This document shows positions 6,484 through 7,256 of a stretch of 7,256 bases of DNA, in pieces. The stretch comes from Bacteroidota bacterium (GTDB lineage: Bacteria; Bacteroidota; Bacteroidia; Chitinophagales; Saprospiraceae). Positions within the stretch are counted from its first letter, which is position 1; each line of letters opens with the position of its first letter. The notes under the pieces are model-generated. The model saw only the letters and a program-made list of their open reading frames with translations, was not told where the DNA came from and did not search any database. Where the stretch lies: positions 1-7,256 of the forward strand of contig QQUB01000711.1 in the NCBI GenBank assembly GCA_008501835.1. The letters run 5' to 3'. Made by a program: the position numbers and the translations under genes.

Positions 6484-6497
6484 GATAGAGCCAAATC

Positions 6498-6537
6498 AAA
6501 AAAAAACCGGAGCATTTTTCAATACTCCGGTTTTTTT
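6498..6537. terminator. Bidirectional intrinsic terminator between pgk and the rhodanese gene
   Basis: The stem CCGGAG (6507-6512) with CTCCGG (6525-6530) encloses a 12-base loop. It is flanked by nine A residues on the left (6498-6506) and seven T residues on the right (6531-6537). Read rightward it ends in a T run after pgk; read leftward the A run becomes a U run after the rhodanese gene. It lies 14 bases beyond the pgk stop and 15 bases beyond the rhodanese stop, and fits both convergent genes. Confidence 0.88.
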
Positions 6538-6552
6538 ATGTCCAATATTTAA

Positions 6553-6939
6553 TTAAAGTCTGTTCAATTCAAAATCATAGTATTTTGAGAAGGAATTCAA
6601 CCCACCGTCCAGGTTAAAAACTTTGTCTTTATCAAACCCTCCGTTCCTCAGCAGTGTGCAAACCCGGATACTTCTCCTTCCGGAGCGACAAAAAACGAAA
6701 ATGTCCTTTTCTTTATTCAACATCTCCAGCTGGTCCCAAAGATCTCCGGAAGAATAATTAATATTCCGCGCATCCGGAAAACTACCCTGGTTGAATTCTT
6801 CAGGAGACCGCACATCAATTAACAAAAATTCACCCTCCGGGGCCACTGCAATTTTATCTGCAAACTCTTCCGAATTCAGGTTGTTGAGCTGGCCCTTGAG
6901 TAAGGACCAAAAAGAAGTTTTACAAACCGTCTTTTCCAT
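6553..6939 (-). CDS. Single-domain rhodanese-like protein
   Basis: This predicted cytoplasmic sulfur-carrier or sulfurtransferase protein forms a persulfide on its active cysteine. Starting at ATG 6939-6937 it is 128 residues and begins MEKTVCKTSFW. The rhodanese fold is marked by LLIDVRSPEEFNQGSFPDARNI (39-60) and by the active loop FCRSGRRS (83-90) with Cys84, followed by a helix and LDGGL (110-114). The CxxGxRS loop is of the six-residue sulfur-transfer type, not the seven-residue Cdc25 type. An earlier in-frame ATG at 6978 would add 13 residues without family resemblance, so I chose the later start. The physiological sulfur donor and acceptor cannot be read from sequence. The gene lies 65 bases downstream of the iron-sulfur protein gene on the same strand with no terminator between, so co-transcription is plausible. 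Confidence 0.88.
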   Translation of the reverse strand: MEKTVCKTSFWSLLKGQLNNLNSEEFADKIAVAPEGEFLLIDVRSPEEFNQGSFPDARNINYSSGDLWDQLEMLNKEKDIFVFCRSGRRSIRVCTLLRNGGFDKDKVFNLDGGLNSFSKYYDFELNRL

Positions 6940-7004
6940 AATTGTTGTTCGATTTACTTGGTTAAGGCAGCTGTACAAAAAATTCTACATTCCTATGCCT
7001 TTCA

Positions 7005-7256
7005 TTATTTCATATTATTAACGATCATTTCAGCAAGGTCGTAAACCATGACTGAATCCTGCTTTTCCTTTTCCTTCACGCCATCTTCCAACTTTGTCAG
7101 GCAAAAGGGACAATTAGCAGCAATGATTTCAGCACCGGTTCCAAGAGCTTCTTCGGCGCGTTCGGTATTGATCCTTTTATCGCCCGGTTCATCTTATTTC
7201 CACATTTGGTATCCTCCTGCTCCACCACAAACCCCATTGGCTTTGGAACGCTTCAT
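7005..7256 (-). pseudogene. CCG-domain (Fe-S)-binding protein, C-terminal part, interrupted by an in-frame stop
   Basis: Read leftward from 7256, this encodes the C-terminal part of a cysteine-rich CCG-domain protein of the HdrB/HdrD, GlpC and LldE superfamily, whose members bind an iron-sulfur cluster and serve electron transfer. The frame shows KANGVCGGAGGYQMWK, then TAA (7196-7194), then DEPGDKRINTERAEEAL, GAEIIAANCPFC and VMVYDLAEM, ending at TAA 7007-7005. Homologues read through the stop position with glutamate, so GAA to TAA is a one-base nonsense change. The expected Cys-Cys-Gly motif is Cys-Gly-Gly (second codon GGT at 7226-7224 in place of TGT), again one base. The distal CPFC pair is intact. 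The ATG at 7256 is probably an internal methionine (MKRSKANG precedes the motif in relatives), so the gene continues beyond the window. Two lesions in 33 bases suggest a decaying gene, but local sequencing error remains possible. Confidence 0.7.

Noticed and set aside
6940..6978. Longer rhodanese frame from ATG at 6978
   Set aside because: The extra 13 residues show no family resemblance, and the internal ATG at 6939 begins a normal single-domain rhodanese.
7194..7196. Recoding of the stop as selenocysteine or pyrrolysine in the Fe-S protein
   Set aside because: The codon is TAA. Selenocysteine uses TGA and pyrrolysine TAG, and the expected residue is Glu, not Cys or Lys.
1..7256. CRISPR array, insertion sequence, prophage, toxin-antitoxin or defence genes
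   Set aside because: No regularly spaced repeats, transposase or integrase motifs, terminal inverted repeats, or small paired genes were seen on either strand.

Overview
The window looks like the chromosome of a free-living, AT-rich member of the Bacteroidota. The evidence is: promoter-like TAnnTTTG boxes instead of sigma70-type elements; start codons with no Shine-Dalgarno sequence; a secreted protein whose signal peptide ends in Ser-Gln and whose N-terminal domain is of the type seen in type IX-secreted, gliding-associated proteins; and MqnE/MqnA proteins that read like Bacteroidota homologues. Use of the futalosine menaquinone route would fit Saprospiria, Cytophagia or Chitinophagia better than Flavobacteriia, but that placement is inference.

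Layout. (1) 1-589, minus strand: N-terminal 196 residues of a large secreted protein that runs off the left edge. (2) 590-1340: a 751-base divergent intergenic region with no convincing gene, a cluster of short perfect palindromes and a candidate promoter next to mqnE. (3) 1341-3888, plus strand: mqnE, mqnA and msrA, a compact probable operon (gaps of 2 and 29 bases). It holds two early steps of futalosine menaquinone synthesis and a methionine sulfoxide reductase. (4) 4167-6483, plus strand: gap then pgk, consecutive glycolytic enzymes. A strong intrinsic terminator separates them, followed at once by a candidate promoter for pgk. (5) 6498-6537: a terminator that reads in both directions, between pgk and the convergent rhodanese gene. 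(6) 6553-6939, minus strand: a single-domain rhodanese. (7) 7005-7256, minus strand: the C-terminal part of a CCG-type iron-sulfur protein, interrupted by an in-frame TAA and lacking one cysteine of its CCG motif.

How the genes fit together. MqnA dehydrates chorismate to 3-[(1-carboxyvinyl)oxy]benzoate, and MqnE joins that product to the adenosyl radical of SAM, so the pair supplies menaquinone precursor for respiration. GapA and Pgk carry out the two central reversible steps of lower glycolysis/gluconeogenesis. The iron-sulfur protein and the rhodanese may be a co-transcribed redox/sulfur pair.

Most of the window is core metabolism. I see no CRISPR array, insertion sequence, phage gene, tRNA, rRNA or defence system, and I do not claim a new system. 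The observations most worth checking are the damaged CCG protein at the right edge, the near-repeat shared by the mqnE and gap leaders, the palindrome at the gap promoter, and the palindrome cluster in the long intergenic region.
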